A stretch of DNA of 64,000 nucleotides from Colletotrichum lupini (Eukaryota; Ascomycota; Sordariomycetes; Glomerellales; Glomerellaceae): the NCBI RefSeq assembly GCF_023278565.1, contig NC_064678.1:2666001-2730000 (forward strand), written 5' to 3'. This document shows positions 49,601 to 60,263 of the stretch, in pieces. The first letter of the stretch is position 1. Every line of letters starts with the position of its first letter. A model generated the notes under the pieces. It did no database searches and had not been told where the DNA came from. It saw only the letters and a program-made list of their open reading frames with translations. A program made the position numbers and the translations under genes.

Positions 49601-50799
49601 TACCTCATACACCTTGGGAACCAAAGGCTGTGGGAATCGCACTTCACCAAGTCCAACTTCGGAGTCCGAGAAGAGTGCCACGAGAGTTACCCAGTGCGGG
49701 AGACCAGTCAAAACCAGTGAGGTTTTATCAGTCCATCAAAGAGCTTGCTCTAGGTCCGATCGCAACACCAGCCAAGAACTGCGTGCACCGCCTCGCCTTT
49801 GTGGTGCCCGACGAGCACTGCAACAAGCTCTGCCCAATGAGCAATTTGGTTGGCGACTGTGTTCCAGTCTCGGAGTACTTTGAGGGGTCTCTTCGATACC
49901 GTCTTCGTCTCTGCGAGTCCCCAGTCAACCCGGCCGAACCGGCAACCATCTCAGAATCTGTCTGGGCAGTAGCGCAATCCTACTGGCCTGAACATATTGC
50001 TATCATGGTCAATGACAATGTCGTTGCGGTCCGTCGAAAGCAGCATAATGGGCAGCACCTGCCTGTGGAACTCACTCCATACATACTGGCTGGCACAAAT
50101 TCAATATCTGTCAGCATCAGCCCCATGCCCGCGGCTCAAAAGCCAAACATGATGTACTTTATGGCTGTTGAGGTGGTTGAGACGCTGAGTCATGACAGCA
50201 TTGTCAATATGGTTTTGAGCCAGGGCACAATCTCGGCGGACACGACAAAGCAAGTTATCCAGAGCCGCCTGGAACCAGTGTCTTCTGATGGGGACGATGA
50301 GCTGGTTGTGGTTGATAGCGATCTCAGCATTGATTTGGCCGACCCTTTTAGCGCCACGATATTCCAGATTCCAGCACGCGGTGTTAGCTGCACGCACATG
50401 GAGTGCTTTGATCTGATCAACTGGCTACAAACCCGACCGGCCAAGCCCAGGTGTACCGCGCACGGGGCTGGCGATGCATGCCGCGTCTGCAATCGCGGCA
50501 TCGAAGGGAGACCTGAGCCTTCTTTGGTTGACAAGTGGAAGTGCCCTCTTTGCGACGGGGATGCTCGCCCGTATAGTCTTCGAGTTGATAAGTTTATGGA
50601 AGACGTTCGCAAGAGCCTCGAGGCTGAGGGCAAACTTAATACGAAGACCATTTATGTTAGGGCTGACGGAACGTGGAAAGCCAAGGAAGAGGAGGCTGAT
50701 GACGACGAGGAAGATGATGCAGAAAACGGGCAGCCGCCAGCCAAACGGGCCAAGACACGGCCGTCGATACCGGAGCCAGAGATCATTGAGCTAGACTGA
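46675..50799 (+). CDS. SP-RING (MIZ) zinc-finger protein, SUMO E3 ligase-like
   Basis: Probable nuclear SUMO-ligase or MIZ-type transcription cofactor. A single-exon gene of 1,374 aa; start MADSSLAQDS with an ATG in good context after a C/T-rich leader. The first 370 residues are Pro/Ser/Thr-rich and disordered, with basic RSRRKPRKRPPKNK near the start. A folded middle lies at about 375-590 (SLDSFLQVVMAKNLDSYI, IPVAMRP-like stretches). A Gln/His-rich tract at about 608-680 is encoded by CAG/CAA/CAC repeats, with a HHHHHH run further on. The SP-RING is at about 1234-1305: C1239-x-H1241-x2-C1244 FDLINWL, then KWKC1290PLC1293 followed by DARPYSLRVD. Between these pairs sits an insert of about 30 residues with extra Cys/His (CTAHGAGDACRVC), longer than in Siz/PIAS proteins. 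The tail has a nuclear signal (PAKRAKTRP) and ends in EIIELD, a SUMO-interacting-motif pattern. No N-terminal SAP domain is seen. Confidence 0.88.
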   Translation: MADSSLAQDSPSLPPRSRRKPRKRPPKNKMSPHRAQQDIAGGPLSGAQVARSNETVNFLLGNRRPAWMTSQNEPASRGPHTNKGPTSRNRQGVYGVPIVPTQAPREESSTNASNPPSVLGTVVPSAFRLRPNKNLQDKSTAALESNQLITYSPYPISSSGIPQSFPSPTTPQPSLTFSFDSDCAAALPSPAPTDQPSPPTVTSNQTSHQTRETCLQSPELGLDFAANNSNATTAWTGEARAQETPANVFAQNFSGAGPGRAVPDLSNPTPLSTNLHTTSRFSLVESSEHPALLTPSVALPGNPPNSFSVSLPLVPGSQAAPSPTLNISSRPSSGQNPRPPAVPSPLIAGHHTPQPPGERQDAYSHAVQPAGTSRDSLDSFLQVVMAKNLDSYISDRGGMAKLPEDGTTAPRVRLLKDAIEKSDYFYIVLHQILCLWTLDTKAAQDLLGLPPDVTDSALGIVQNVLRKNENMGQDTIFFFANFPASSASGLWHTEAYRNHTGDISRFLNNLHEQWNRILVPAMRPHSGRGYPILADELRYQLKLRSPILETIFFTVTRRHTGVPDGLIADQMTALFRQDSQNDQTQMSEQEQRVFQHSLISRYKILVSQSQQQQQQQRQQQQRQQQHQKRRVAHQQQQHPQRQQHPQQQQHPQQPPQQQHHQQQPHQHQQAHLQQQQDYAVAAAIAQQQTAIGNLTRMSTNFSPAQANAPTPIQNSPTQGFDVFPSPTAENMAGMPNSFNQRAGPVPSQLRLLSQPLTNQPLTPTGSPHYPSMQLPHVAHTPGQISPVLRAPPGGLSMSMPGLTSPTQAVTPRAPSLHPPGVFHDPAHYQAQPHNLGYQLLQQARDAEQRRARSRQLDTAQGQTQAMTQLQATNVAPPRIQLHHHHHHSSPRPQGIQQGPSRGAAVRTPVMQQQSSPQSVVSISHASPRGLGITQGAPSTQPTRPPSASSRPTRDAAGRLIGNLFRPPNVSIPLDRIPHTPWEPKAVGIALHQVQLRSPRRVPRELPSAGDQSKPVRFYQSIKELALGPIATPAKNCVHRLAFVVPDEHCNKLCPMSNLVGDCVPVSEYFEGSLRYRLRLCESPVNPAEPATISESVWAVAQSYWPEHIAIMVNDNVVAVRRKQHNGQHLPVELTPYILAGTNSISVSISPMPAAQKPNMMYFMAVEVVETLSHDSIVNMVLSQGTISADTTKQVIQSRLEPVSSDGDDELVVVDSDLSIDLADPFSATIFQIPARGVSCTHMECFDLINWLQTRPAKPRCTAHGAGDACRVCNRGIEGRPEPSLVDKWKCPLCDGDARPYSLRVDKFMEDVRKSLEAEGKLNTKTIYVRADGTWKAKEEEADDDEEDDAENGQPPAKRAKTRPSIPEPEIIELD

Positions 50800-52540
50800 T
50801 TGCCAGGAGGCTAGAGCTTTGGACGTATGATTTGGGGCCTCGAATACGCTCCCTTTCTTGCTCTGGGAAACAAGTGTTTTTTTTGTTCTTTTTTCTTTTT
50901 TGCTTTGCGCGGGCATTGGGATGCCGAAATGATACCATCTGCAACATCTGGGCGTTTGGGGAATTCGTGATAGGGTGGGATACCCTGCATTAAGGCATTG
51001 CAATCCTACATGTTTGATGGGGGGATTAGGAGAGACAACATGATATTAGCCATCAGCTTTCAGCGACAATGACGATAGGCACTGGAAGCTATAGTTACGT
51101 AGCTTTCAAAGCATGTGTACGAATACATACAGCACTTTAATACCCACAAGCCTGCCATATTATAGCTGTGAGACGACTTTATTCATGCAGAAAGTGTACT
51201 TTCAACATGGCTCAAGGTTGAGTACTTTTGCTCAAAGTGAGCTCGGCCATGGGTACACATTTTCCAATCATCTCAAGTTTGACGATGTTCAAGCTTTGTC
51301 AGGCAGAAATTCAACAGAGGGTGGTTCGCCTCTTACTGCGTAGGTTGACAAGGGGTCTATTTAAGGTACAACCCAAGGTCGGCAATATCGGCAAGGTGAG
51401 AGGACTAAAGTACCTCAAGTCTCGAGGTAAGACGACTGGCAGCAAGGGAGTGACAGCGGTGGTGATTGGGTCAAACGCCCAATGACATCAACCCTACCTT
51501 TCCTTCCACCTGCCAGAGCTGAATTCAACCTGACACATGCGCTGTATCTGTATCGAATCGGCCCAACTCAACGCGGCCTCTTACCCGTACTTATTGCGGG
51601 AATAAACTTGGCTTGACAACAGTGAACTATTATCTTACCTTATCTTACTTTGCTTTTGTGCTTCCTGGTGAGCGTTTGCAATAAGCACAGTCCTTTCCTT
51701 ACCCTTGCTTTGAGAGACGGCTGGGGCTTTTGAGCCTGCGCCTTCGGTCTCGCCTCCGTAGGCCTACTGGTACTCCCCAACTCAACTGTCACTCAGCTCT
51801 GACGGCGAGGCTTGGAAGAGGGCTCAGCCACACGCGTCTACGTCGCCTCCTTGTGAACATCACGCTGTGTTCTATCCATACGGACAACATCGAATTAATC
51901 ATCGTCTATTACCAGGAAAGCCGAGACAGCGAGTCGCCTGAGCTTTTCGGCCTTTCCCGCATCCCGCATCCCGCGGCGACGCAGACCATACCGACGGCGC
52001 CGACTGCGCCGACTGTAGCTTCTGCTTCTTTCCACGACTTCCGATGAAAGCTCCCTCTCGATTTCTGGCAGGTTTCTGATGAACTGAAGCGAACCTTCCT
52101 CACTCCTCTTCCGCCGTCGTTCTTGGCTACCTCACCATACTATTCCATACACCTCACTTCTAACGCAAAGCATTACGCGCAGCCAAGAGAAAAAAGACCA
52201 AGACCGGGAAAAAAATAGATACCACCCCACCTAGGTTGCTTGGACTAGATTGCCCCTCATTCCAATTCGGAGCTCGCACGGTGCAATACGTTCACTTAAT
52301 TGAGGTCGAGGAGCTGTTTTGCGACGTCTGGTGCGCCTGTTTGTCTGTGCCTCATCCCACCTCCGACCGGCAAAACCACCATTGCAGAGAACCAAAGTCG
52401 TGGCAGCACATTACACGAAGCGCACTGGGTACCTGAACCACATACCATCAACCGACGACACCTCCCACACCACCACCACCAGAGGATATCCTCTTAAGCA
52501 AGGAAGGCGCGGACTGAGCAAATACCAGAAACCCACAACC
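50800..52540. other. intergenic stretch and leader of the arrestin-like gene
   Basis: The 3' flank of the SP-RING gene (T-rich tract at 50876-50905) is followed by the promoter of the arrestin-like gene. The frame of the latter is open upstream to 52319, but no ATG lies before 52541 in it. No separate gene supported. Confidence 0.45.
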
Positions 52541-54205
52541 ATGTCGATCAGAATAGCACTCGACAATGCGCCAGAGTTCTACACCAACCTAGACAATGTC
52601 AAAGGCCGCGTCGTGCTCCACCTGAGCCGGCCGGAGCAGATTGGCGGCATCGTCGTCAAGCTTGAGGGTGAGTCCAAGACCGCCCTCGGCCTGCCGCAGG
52701 ACAACTACCACGAGCGTAACACCCGGCCCGGAGGCGGGCCCGGGAGCATCGCAAGTGAGAACCACAAAATCCTCTACCGGGTCGCACAGGTTTTCCCGAC
52801 GTACGAGGAGGACCTCGGCGGCGGCGGCTCGAGTTTCTCCCAGAGCTACGTCATCCAGGGAGGTCAGCACGAGTTCCCCTTCAACTTCAAGCTGCCCATC
52901 AACAATGCCTGCAGCGATCCCGTCTCCATGTCCAAGATTGGTGGCCTCGGCGGCATGGGAGGCTTCGGCGCCGGCATCGGACCCTTTGGACTCGGCGGTG
53001 CCCGGGTCATGGACGGGAGCAAGCAGCTCTTCCTGCAGCACGTCACCAAAACCTTGCCGCCGTCCTTCACCGGGTTCCCCCGGCAAGCCGAGGTGCGGTA
53101 CTACCTCAAGGTCACCATCCAGCGCCCTGGCTTCTTGAAGGAGAACTGGCGGTACCAGATCGGCTTCAAGTTTATGCCCATCGAGCCACCCCGGCCTCCA
53201 AAGACCTCGCAGGAAGCCTTTGCCCGTCGACCTTTCACCTTTAAGCCGCGGCCCCGGAGCTTACAGACGAAGAAGTCAACCATGTTCGGCTCCAGCAGGG
53301 ACGACGGCACCGGGGACGCCAATGCCGTGCCGCCGTCCATCGAGCTCTCTGCGCGCCTGCCACACCCCCCGATCCTGACGTGCAATCAACCTTTACCGCT
53401 ACGGCTCATCGCAAAGAAGCTCGTTCCGTCACATGAGCAGGTATACCTCACCTCCATCCAGATCGAACTCGTAGGCAATACCCGCGTACGATGCCACGAC
53501 CTCTTCAACACGGAAGTCAGCAAATGGGTCGTCGTCACGCAGTCCGGTCTCAGCATCCCGCTCCTCACGGACCCGACCTCGGAAGACCTGAATCTCGAGA
53601 GCGTCATCCCGGACGACCTGTGGCGCTCCATCCCGCTACCCAACACCGTTGCGCCCTCCTTTATGGCGTGTAACCTCCAGCGCTTCTACGAGCTCGACAT
53701 CCAGTTGGGTCTCTGCTGGGGCAAACCACCCACGCGCGGCGGCTTCCTTAACTCGACAAAGGAGAACCCCGCGGCGCAAACCATCTACCTCCCGCTTCAT
53801 TTCTCCAAGATTCAAATTTACTCGGGTATCGCGCCGCCGCCGCAGCTCCTCGAGGCGCTCGCGGCGCAGGCTAACAGGCCCGGCGCGGCGACGATGAGCA
53901 TGCCGCCTAGGTTACCCCCTCGCACGGCGCAGTCTGCCCCCGTGACGGCCACGCAGGGGAGACCACATGGTCAACAGCAGCAGAGACCACCGCAGCAACA
54001 CCCTGCTATGGCGGCGCCGCAGTATGATCCGCTGTATCCGCCGCAGATGGGCACGCCTGGAGCAGCCAACTTCGACGAGGCGCCGCCTAGTTACGATGAG
54101 GCTATGGCTGCGGAGGCGCCTGCGCCGGGACCGGAGTCGAGGCCGGCGTATAGTGGCGTTACGAACGAGAATGCGCCGAGTCAGATTCCGGAGAAGGGGA
54201 ATTAG
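52541..54205 (+). CDS. arrestin-like trafficking adaptor (ART/alpha-arrestin family)
   Basis: Alpha-arrestin-like protein, expected to recruit a Rsp5/NEDD4-type ubiquitin ligase to membrane transporters for endocytosis. Single exon, 554 aa. The first ATG in frame is 52541 (ACAACCATGTCG), giving MSIRIALDNAPEFYTNLDNVKGRVVLHL, the classic first strands of the arrestin fold. The N-domain runs to about 190 and includes HEFPFNFKLP and a Gly-rich loop (SKIGGLGGMGGFGAG, GPFGLGG), then LPPSFTGF...EVRYYLKVTIQRP. The C-domain spans about 260-455 (LTCNQPLPLRLIAKKL, VYLTSIQIELVGNTRVR, YELDIQLGL, IYLPLHFSKIQIYSG). The tail has Gln/Pro-rich sequence and a PPSY motif at 515-518, the expected WW-domain ligand. 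No membrane segment. It is convergent with the lipase gene. Confidence 0.92.
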   Translation: MSIRIALDNAPEFYTNLDNVKGRVVLHLSRPEQIGGIVVKLEGESKTALGLPQDNYHERNTRPGGGPGSIASENHKILYRVAQVFPTYEEDLGGGGSSFSQSYVIQGGQHEFPFNFKLPINNACSDPVSMSKIGGLGGMGGFGAGIGPFGLGGARVMDGSKQLFLQHVTKTLPPSFTGFPRQAEVRYYLKVTIQRPGFLKENWRYQIGFKFMPIEPPRPPKTSQEAFARRPFTFKPRPRSLQTKKSTMFGSSRDDGTGDANAVPPSIELSARLPHPPILTCNQPLPLRLIAKKLVPSHEQVYLTSIQIELVGNTRVRCHDLFNTEVSKWVVVTQSGLSIPLLTDPTSEDLNLESVIPDDLWRSIPLPNTVAPSFMACNLQRFYELDIQLGLCWGKPPTRGGFLNSTKENPAAQTIYLPLHFSKIQIYSGIAPPPQLLEALAAQANRPGAATMSMPPRLPPRTAQSAPVTATQGRPHGQQQQRPPQQHPAMAAPQYDPLYPPQMGTPGAANFDEAPPSYDEAMAAEAPAPGPESRPAYSGVTNENAPSQIPEKGN

Positions 54206-55812
54206 AGAAGGTGGATGAGAGCTGAGAGGTGGGGTTTGGAAGTGGGTGTGTTTTGATGTTTGTGTGTTTTGAGATGCTCGGGCTCCTTGGGAGAAGATGC
54301 GGGTGTAGATTGGAGGGATAGGGATACATTGGGGAGAAACTAATGAGTAATTTCGGGGTTTGTTTGGTATGTTCTGAGAGGGCTGGTGGAAGCTCGACAA
54401 GTAGGCACCGGTTTGGGAAGGGGGAAGGAAAGGGGATTAGTGGAGGGTGAAGCGTTTTCGTTTATTATACCATGACCAATATTGAGGGGATGTTATACTT
54501 TGAACTACATGACTCTTCACGGGGCACTGCTTTCGTGGCTCTATGACGAGGGAAGACTTTCGCATGTTTTGTTTTCGTGGTCCGGTCTCGTCTGTACCAG
54601 ATAAAGCGGAGCTGGAAGGGTACTTTCTTTTCAGGTAGCATGCCGGGTATCTCTTCAAGCATAGCATAGCCATTAGTAAAGCTTCCCAGTGTTTGTGACG
54701 CTATATCCAAGGCACAAGCCGTGTCTGTAGAGCTATCAACCGAGGTACCGCAGATGTGAAGCTTCTCTCTGCGCTTTCTGAGATCCCGTGTATGTCTCCG
54801 GATCCCCGGGACTTTGGATTGCGGAGGTATAAAAACTTTCGGTCATGAGGCACCTCGTTTCGTTTACAACGCAGCAAACCCCCCCACTGGTTGACGAGTT
54901 GCAAGGTGGAACAGTCATGACAGCCTCTAGAAACGGGTGATCTGAGCCAAGGCAAGACACATGCTTCCACAGCATCCCTGCACGGGTCTTTTTGAAAAAA
55001 AAAGAGGAAAGAAGGCTTACTATGTTGGCATTCCTAGTCGGCTCAATATCCAGGGGCGAATAGAAGGGAAATGGCAAAGATGGTTGACTGGCGCTGTAGT
55101 TGAAGTCGATTTTTCTCCCATCTCTGCGTGGTGTATCTCGTAGAAGCCTGACCAAAGTTGCCGCTCTCGAGCACTTCACCGTCCTCGCCCACTTGCAGCT
55201 CGGCATCTCCCACGCCGCCGATGCGAAGGAGACTTTTCTCGACGCAACGAGCCTGATTTTATACTACTGGGCATGTCGCAGATCAACCTAGCTAGATGCC
55301 CGCAAAATTTCCTGATGGTAGTTGGAAGGAAGGAGTCACCGCTCTACCTTATCATGAAAGGCTGGCTTCCGTAAAGGGTTCTAAGAAACCAGCTCAAAAT
55401 TTCAGCCATGGGACTTATAGTGCCCACTGCTGCCGGGGAGTGAATGCGAAGCTGTCTTCATTGGTAACCCCTGTAGTAGTAACGTGCCTTACTTCGGGGA
55501 ACTTGACTTTTGCTATGCAATGCAAATCTATGTCAATCATGGGTGATGGACATTCCATTCATGCTCGTGCTCTCGTGATATATGTTGTAGGCTCTTTTCC
55601 CTCTTGTAGCCTTCTGGTCTAAGACTTATAATACGTCTCAATGCTTACACGTCTTCTGGATCTATTCCAACCGATAACGCCACTGCTCGCTGCGTCTATC
55701 CCTTGCTCGCTCGTAGTCTTACACACCTCCTAGTTGAGATTACAGTAGTAGCCAGCATCATTATACATAGCCCTCAAAGTGAGTTCCTCGCATACCTTAT
55801 ACATCAACTGCC
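54206..55812. other. convergent 3' intergenic region
   Basis: It lies between the arrestin-like gene and the lipase. No supported frame, RNA gene or repeat. Confidence 0.45.
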
Positions 55813-57008
55813 TCATAAACCCTCCTTGGCCAACATATCCGCAATATCGAGATAAAACGCAACAGCATTAAACGTCCTCGTCTGCCCCATCCACACCTTG
55901 CGCAACGTCCACTTGAGCCGATTCGACCAATTGATCAAATCCAAATGGCTCACGTCCAGCAGCGTGCCCTGATACTTTCCCCACCGACTACTCGCAACAC
56001 TCACCAACCCATCATTCGCCCCCTCGGCCTGCTCAATGACCCAATGACTTTGCCGAAACAGGCTCAGTAGTGGCGGCCGGTCCGTACACGCGCCATAACT
56101 AAAATACCGCACCTCATTGCTGTCAGGGGTAGCAGGGTTGAATTCTCCCTCCATGTACCGCTGCGTAAGCTGCTCAAAAGCCTGCGTCCCCAACCCGGCA
56201 CGCTCAATGAGCCCGTACAGATTCGCGAGCTTAATGGGGCCTTGCCCATCCAACAGATAATCCGCAAACGCGCTCCCGCGGTGCGGCGTCGCTACGGTGA
56301 CGAGACTAAGGACTTTGACATCGCGCGGCTTGAGATGGGAAATCATGTAGCGGGCGTCCAGCCCGCCCATGGAGTGCGCGACGATGTTGACGGCGCGGCC
56401 GCCGGCTTTGGCGGCGATGTCGGCGCCCAGTTTTGCGGCGCGCTCCTCGATGGAGCCCGAGGGCGGGACGGAGGTGGTGATGATGTTGGACGGACCGGAG
56501 AGGGTGCTCAACGAGTCGGAGATGCCGCGCCAGTAGTGGATCGGCGGGACATAGGCGCCGAGGCGCAGTTCGGAGAAGCCCATCAGTCCGTGAGCGAGGA
56601 CGATGGGGTTCTTTGGCGTGTCTGGCGGGCGTGTAAGTGCGGGTGGATCATTATGGTTTGGACAGAGGCGGGGTTGGGAAGCAGGAGGACTCGAAACGGT
56701 ACTAGGAGGACAATATCCTTGAAAGGGCAAACAAGAGAGGAAGGGGAGAGGATCGGATCGGATAAGAAGGAGGGGGGCAAAATGGTACCATAGTGTTCTC
56801 TAACGACGGCATACTCGTCCGATATCTGTTTGCCCAGGTCTCTGAACCTCGGGTCACCGTCGTGCTTCGGCCGCAAGTGCGAGACGGAGAAAGGACGGCT
56901 GTCTCGGGCTGCAAGAGGGCGAAGCAAGCGATGAGACGCGGTTGGCGCACAAATGAGCCGTGAGGAGGGCGCGCAAGGGCGGCACCTCGTGAGGCGTGCG
57001 CTGTTCAT
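55813..57008 (-). CDS. TGL2: triacylglycerol lipase, TGL2-like
   Basis: Alpha/beta-hydrolase lipase resembling yeast Tgl2, a mitochondrial neutral lipase. Exons 56789-57008 and 55813-56621 with a 167-bp intron (donor GTACCA, acceptor CGCCAG); 342 aa, close to the family length. The N-terminus (MNSARLTRCRPCAPSS..., with many Arg/Ser and no acidic residues for about 48 positions) reads as a mitochondrial presequence, ending near RPFSVSHLR. Catalytic features: HG oxyanion loop (H84-G85 in IVLAHGLMGF), nucleophile S157 in AHSMGG, acid D277 in GANDGLVS and base H299 in DVSHLDLINW, so the triad is complete. Splicing joins REHY to DTPKNPIVLAHG. The frame runs upstream into the intron, so an unspliced reading would start at a false position. 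It is divergent from the RTA1-like gene, with one TIR element inserted between them. Confidence 0.93.
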
Positions 57009-57554
57009 GGCATGGAAGGAAGAGCGTAAGCCGCCGCGGGCGCGGGGTGGTGGGGAGAAGAGAGAGTGAGGGAGAGAGAATCTGGCAAGTCGAATGGTCT
57101 GAAGTCTCTGATTCTCTAGTCACTTGATGAGGATTGGATGTACCCTCTGTTCGCCTCAGTTGGTTGGTTGTCCCCCCTCTTTTCTGTACCGGTTTGTTTG
57201 CTTTGCTTGTTTTTCTCGAGGATGTGAATGGCCTGGCTTGGTTCCGGTCCCTCGACGTTTCTGTTTTCTTTACTGTGGTACAAGGTTCGTAATGGAGTGT
57301 GGAACGAAGGCTTGCTCTGCAATCCCAAAGTCTGCATACGGAGAGTATGTGTGTGTGTGTGCTGCGGAAAGGAAGGAAGGAAGAAACGCGCATTTCTGAG
57401 CAATGAGAGGTGTTTGCCAAGCATGTTTAAGCGCCCGGCTCTTTGACGTCACGCAGGACGGCGGCCGCGAACAGTTTAGCGCGACAGCGGGGGGGGGGGT
57501 CTCTCGGCCGGAGGGTCCACCGTGTGCTGGAAGTATAGTGGAGCCTTCCTTGGG
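57009..57554. promoter_or_regulatory. promoter region of the lipase gene
   Basis: About 550 bp between the lipase start and the left edge of the TIR element. It contains a short GT run (57348-57361) and a G9 run. It ends with the 8-bp target copy TCCTTGGG at 57547-57554. Confidence 0.4.
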
Positions 57555-58418
57555 GTGAACACAGGTAAACTGACCTGTGGGGGGGGGGGGGGGTGTTAGC
57601 TGACCGCCCCACATCTTCACGTGAGTATAGCCCGTGCCACTCCGTAGGTGATCTAGATATAGTTCAGAATCGATTCTAAATTAATTAAGAATATATATTA
57701 ACTATAATATTAAATAATTATATATATATAATAATAATTTTTAAAAAGTATTTTATATATTATAAATAACTAAAGCTAGCATTTTTAAAAAACTATCTTT
57801 AAATTAATTTAGAATCGATTCTAAATCAATTCTGGATCAAACTAATATTAATAAATAAAAATTAATAATATATAAGTTATTTTTAATATTAATACTTTAT
57901 TATTAAATTAAACTATTTATATATATATTTTTATAATATCTTAATTGAATTAATATTATAAAAATTAATATTTAAAAATAAAACTATTACTAAGTTTTAA
58001 AATTTAATAAGGATTAGTTCGAAATTAGTTCTAAATTTGTTCTAAATTAATTCTAAACTAATTCTAAATTAGTTTTAAAATATATTTTAAAATAAATTTT
58101 CAAAATTCAAAACCTTACTTTTTATATCTAAATTAATTATTACATATATGAATTATTATAATATATTTAAAAGAATATATTTTTTATATTAAAATAAGTA
58201 TATTCTGATATTTTTAAATTATAATATAGAATTAATTCTGAAATATGTCTAAATTAGTTCTGAATTAATTCTAGATTACTTTAAGATCAGTTTAGAATTA
58301 GGTCAGCTGGACCCACTTATTTTCCACGGGCCAATGAGAAGAGCGCTCAGGTCACGTCCCTTTTCCTTGGTCAGGTCAGGTAACCGGGGGGGCCACAGGT
58401 CAGTTTACCTGTGTTCAC
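57555..58418. mobile_element. non-autonomous AT-rich TIR element, copy B (hAT-like by target duplication)
   Basis: A complete 864-bp element. Its ends are perfect 26-bp inverted repeats beginning GTGAACACAGG (57555-57580 and 58393-58418), continued imperfectly for about 20 bp through a G run on the left and GGGGGGGCC on the right. It is bounded by a perfect 8-bp direct repeat TCCTTGGG (57547-57554 and 58419-58426), the duplication size made by hAT transposases. About 80-110 bp at each end has normal GC; the inside (about 57655-58300) is almost pure A/T. No frame of useful length exists, so it needs a transposase from elsewhere. The AT bias fits RIP, but RIP would be expected to hit the ends too. 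It sits in the lipase/RTA1 divergent promoter interval. Confidence 0.88.
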
Positions 58419-58426
58419 TCCTTGGG

Positions 58427-60263
58427 GGCCTGGCGTGCGGCTTGCGGCTTGCCCTGGGCTTCGGCCGCTAGTGATTAGTGGACGGATGTCTCCCGCACAA
58501 TCCACCAAGCTTGGTCAGAGCTTCTTTCTTCCACTTCCTCCTCCTTCACCCTTGTCTCTGTCCATATGCTCTGTGCGATCTGCGCCCTTGTCGACCGGGG
58601 GTTGGGATAGTCCACAGGCAAAGTTCATGGATAACGTTGTTGGTGTTGGTCTTTTTGCTTAGCTTCGCTGGCCTGCAGCACTGCAGATTGCCAGATGCTG
58701 CCCTGAAGTTTGCCAATCCTGTTCCGCCTTCGGGTGCCGGTCCCGGTCCTTGTCCTTGATCAGAGTTCAGACTTTCCCGTCCCAGGTTCCCCGTCGCCCC
58801 AACTGCCAAAACCAACGCCCACCGGCCGTTGGTTCATCTCCTTGCTGTCGTCTTCCGCCGCCATCTTTCGAGGGTGTCTTGGTGTGAGGGCGGCCGCATC
58901 ATGCAGCCTGCAGTTGCCTGCTGTGCGGTGCGGGCGTGCGCACACAGTTTGTTGCACTGCACCTGCCATGGCAGCCCATGGCAGGAGAAACAAATCTCGG
59001 GTACGTCGGCCATGATTCATCGGCTCCTGGCGATCGGCCAGTGCCCTCTCATTTTCTTCCATGTTCATGTTCACCCTCTCTCCCCTCACTGCATGAAGAT
59101 CATCGATGCTACCGTTGGCTGGCCTCAGAACCAACACGCACGAGACAGGAAATCCCTAAGTCAGGCTTCGGTTTTGAAACCTGTCTGGCCTCTCGAGTGT
59201 GTTTGCCCTTTCGCGAATGATATTCCATCGTTGACTGTTTCCCCCGCTTCTGGGACCACGTCTTGATTACCTGCCCCCAGCCCCCAACGTGTCCCCAGGC
59301 CTAGAGTGCAATGCGGCGTAGCAGCTCAAAGTTCAAAGGACTGGCTGTGAACCAAAGTGTTCGACACCCTCCCGTAGCCATGCTGTAGGGCAGATGAGAG
59401 CGACGGCTGCTTTCGCCATTGGACGACGGCCCCCTGCTCACCGGCCATCGAAGACCAACATGGCCTCACTGAATGACCGTCCAATGTAACCTCCTCATCT
59501 GCGCCGCCCGTGGGTAAACAGGCCGCAACCGCCAACCTTGCCTGCTTGATTGGTCCAGAGCTCATGCTGAAGAGGGCCCGGATCTGCAAACTTTCGACTG
59601 TTGCACCGTCGAACCGTTCCGCTGGGACGGCTTCGCCCTCTCACGCCCGCTATCCACACCCACACCTGGTGTTTGTTTGCTTGCCAGCCTCGCTGGCTCG
59701 TTGGGAGGCGTCAGCGCCTTCTTCTTCCTTCGCGGCAGTTGGGCATCTTAGAAAACGCCAGTCAGCACTGCTTGTTGTTGTTCATCAGTCAAGTTGCGAT
59801 TCGTCGTATAGGTACCGCCGTTGCTGCGTTGTCAGTCACCGATGAGAAGTGCTCACAAAGTTGCCCGGTTGAAGGTCGACTGAAGAAAGTTCTTGTTGGT
59901 ACAACGTCTCTTCCGTAGTGGATGTATCCATAACGGATGAAACCGCGGAAGCTGATGGTGTGCCCGTTTGAATCGACCCCGGCCTGGTCTTGCGTGTACC
60001 TTACCTCCATCTCCGTCGGGCCGCTCGTCTTCATTGTCCACGGCCTCTGCTGTCCGCAATCATCCATATCCCAACCGTCGCGATTATGCAGACCGGTTTG
60101 CTGGAATGCTTGATCCATTACACACCTGGCTTCTGCCGCGTGTATATATCCCCAATGCCCGGCGCGCTTCTTCCTTTCCCGCTCCTTCTCTCGGCATGTC
60201 CAGCCATCCGATGGTCAAGCGACGCAACGTTCACTGTCGCCTGTCAAGTGGAACGTGAGCACA
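58427..60263. other. intergenic stretch and promoter of the RTA1-like gene
   Basis: The right copy of the 8-bp target repeat is at 58419-58426. No gene supported further right; the frames (for example 58829-59266 and 59990-60487) are composition-driven. The last few hundred bases are the presumed leader of the RTA1-like gene. Confidence 0.45.
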
